NCBI GenBank assembly: GCA_964350315.1
Contig: CAYGJD010000011.1
Coordinates: forward strand, 1-61,817
Origin: JAJZEO01 sp964350315
GTDB taxonomy: Bacteria > Chlamydiota > Chlamydiia > Chlamydiales > 2-12-FULL-49-11
Length of the DNA stretch: 61,817 nucleotides
Direction: 5' to 3'
The position numbers and the translations under genes are program-made. How positions within the stretch are numbered: the first letter of the stretch is position 1; every line of letters begins with the position of its first letter. The notes under the pieces are model-generated. The model saw only the letters and a program-made list of their open reading frames with translations. It was not told the DNA's origin and did no database searches. Below are positions 61,701-61,817 of this stretch, piece by piece.

Positions 61701-61817
61701 CATTAGAATTTCATGCGCTTTAAAGTCGGAGCGTTCTGCATATCGTATGACGATTGTTGCAAAAAAAGGAAAAAATCTAATATTACAGAAATCTGGAAGA
61801 CCTTCAATGAAAACTAA
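58710..61817 (-). CDS. dnaE: DNA polymerase III alpha subunit (5' end beyond window)
   Basis: The frame is open to the right edge; about 1035 C-terminal residues are present. They include the end of the PHP domain (SDFKAHEIL, SGEPCEIWEKD), the polymerase palm with the acidic motif YPDIDVDICMERR and MGPGRGSGVGSI, finger and beta-binding regions, helix-hairpin-helix, and the OB fold (VRISQRTQKKFAIMTI). The main replicative polymerase. Residues just inside the edge read FFATIVIRY where PHP domains usually have ATNDVHY. Same neighbour as in C. trachomatis. Confidence 0.97.
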   Translation of the reverse strand, partial: LVFIEGLPDFCNIRFFPFFATIVIRYAERSDFKAHEILMNVSSGEPCEIWEKDAFGNPKVCIPNPKRQTTYSHELYFKSPDQMKELFSDLPEAIKNTQLVADRCNFTFDFTKRFYPVFEAPILEGKKYTQEERLKAAEDYLRLLSFEGIEKRYGESALKKVQEKYPNKEPLDVVKERIEYELGVITSKGMGDYLLTVRDFIAWAKDNKIPMGPGRGSGVGSIILYLIGITDIEPLRFNLFFERFINPERPSYPDIDVDICMERRSEVIDYTLRKYGRDRVAQIITFGTMKAKMAIKDVGRVLSIPLSKVNIIAALIPDDPKITIDSALEIDQDLRQMYEDDAETKRILDFARKVEGSIRNTGIHAAGSIICGEPLTDHIPVCSSKDSDIYVTQYSMKPVEKVGMLKIDFLGLKTLTCIQKAVDAVKKLRGIEVDWVNLPLDDQNTFDLLNQRRTMGIFQLESTGMQDLIAQLSVDRFEEIVAVGALYRPGPMEMIPSYIARKTGKEKIEYDHELLKDILNETYGVMVYQEQVMQIAQLLAGYSLGEGDLLRKAMGKKDAEEMERQKHKFRKGAVSKGIPEEVAISVFDKIEKFASYGFNKSHATAYAYLSYVTAYLKANFPGEWLAASMTCDMTDLSKVAKHIRESQTMGFKILPPHINESTRTFVAAKEGIHFALCAIKGVGEGVVETIVNERDKGGLFASLVDFLKRVDLTQVSKKVIENLIVSGAFDFTGWSRRQLTIFLMEHFEGFVREKKEKEKGVLDLFSSGKGVETQNAFISYEAPECTEEDDKLQRLSIEKELLGFYVTGHPLDEFEEIIASIDCETLSMVEEMPDRKVFKAAFIVDTLQVRISQRTQKKFAIMTISNGIERFELPVWPDVFNEKASLLDDNALLIGVLQVDRRDEGLKIGCKALASLTGFNDEARREIDAAFESALRMSMTEPKGGKKKSMKIQPVEPQKNVTMRVDLNKISMSEILRLKEILVTHGGKDTFHLVFLNEGKGVGRVEVESTLGVNYSEELKKELETLVSAVDLICK

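Noticed and set aside
1..61817. CRISPR arrays, insertion sequences, prophage or integrase genes
   Set aside because: I looked for regularly spaced repeats, transposase motifs and attachment-like repeats and saw none. The MFS duplication has no mobile-element signs at its borders.

Overview
The window is a 61.8 kb AT-rich stretch of a draft bacterial assembly (there is a run of ten Ns at 1703-1712). Gene content and gene order point to an environmental member of the Chlamydiales outside Chlamydia itself. The gapA - rplQ - rpoA ... rplC - [Cap1 slot] - fmt - lpxA - fabZ - lpxC - lnt order, the dacF / hypothetical / rsbW / LptE-like / BamD-like / dnaE order, and the ybiT-type ABC-F - rnz - lon - tsaB - rpsU - dnaJ neighbourhood all match what I remember of Chlamydia trachomatis gene order (CT341-348, CT504-534, CT545-551). 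Homology statements come from reading the proteins; no database search was run.

Layout. (1) 1-8.7 kb: an accessory region. An ABC-F ATPase and a TrmH-family methyltransferase are flanked by a family of lineage-specific proteins. Four of them carry disordered Pro/Ser/Arg-rich N-termini with shared short motifs (LPxF[GAE]E, SAP), and two of those four carry PPxY motifs; several share a C-terminal domain. They look like candidate secreted effectors. (2) 8.8-15.7 kb: proteostasis and core genes: RNase Z, rhomboid protease, Lon, TsaB, S21, DnaJ. (3) 15.7-22 kb: a small unknown protein, a P-type H+-ATPase-like pump, a SixA-like phosphatase, a DoxX protein and ClpB. (4) 22.1-26.2 kb: a succinylglutamate desuccinylase/aspartoacylase-family protein and two tandem duplicate MFS transporters with a remnant between them. 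(5) 26.3-28.2 kb: an unknown internally duplicated protein, tRNA-Leu(UAA), and a low-complexity chlamydial protein beside gapA.

(6) 28.2-41.5 kb: gapA followed, in genome direction, by the fused S10-spc-alpha ribosomal operon, transcribed leftward from rplC to rplQ. rpsJ, rpsN, rpmD, rpmJ, adk, map and infA are absent from it. A structured leader precedes rplC. (7) 41.6-45.9 kb: five tandem paralogous membrane proteins with a C-terminal hydrophobic hairpin, in the position occupied by the single inclusion-membrane protein Cap1 (CT529) in C. trachomatis. (8) 46-51.6 kb: the lipid A/lipoprotein block fmt-lpxA-fabZ-lpxC-lnt and a second DoxX protein. (9) 51.7-61.8 kb: an RsmB-type methyltransferase, a SurA-like periplasmic chaperone, RsmA, a D,D-carboxypeptidase, an anti-sigma factor kinase pair, LptE-like and BamD-like envelope proteins, and dnaE running off the right edge.

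The most promising undescribed systems are the PPxY/LPxF/SAP effector-like family on the left and the expanded Inc-like cluster at the Cap1 locus.
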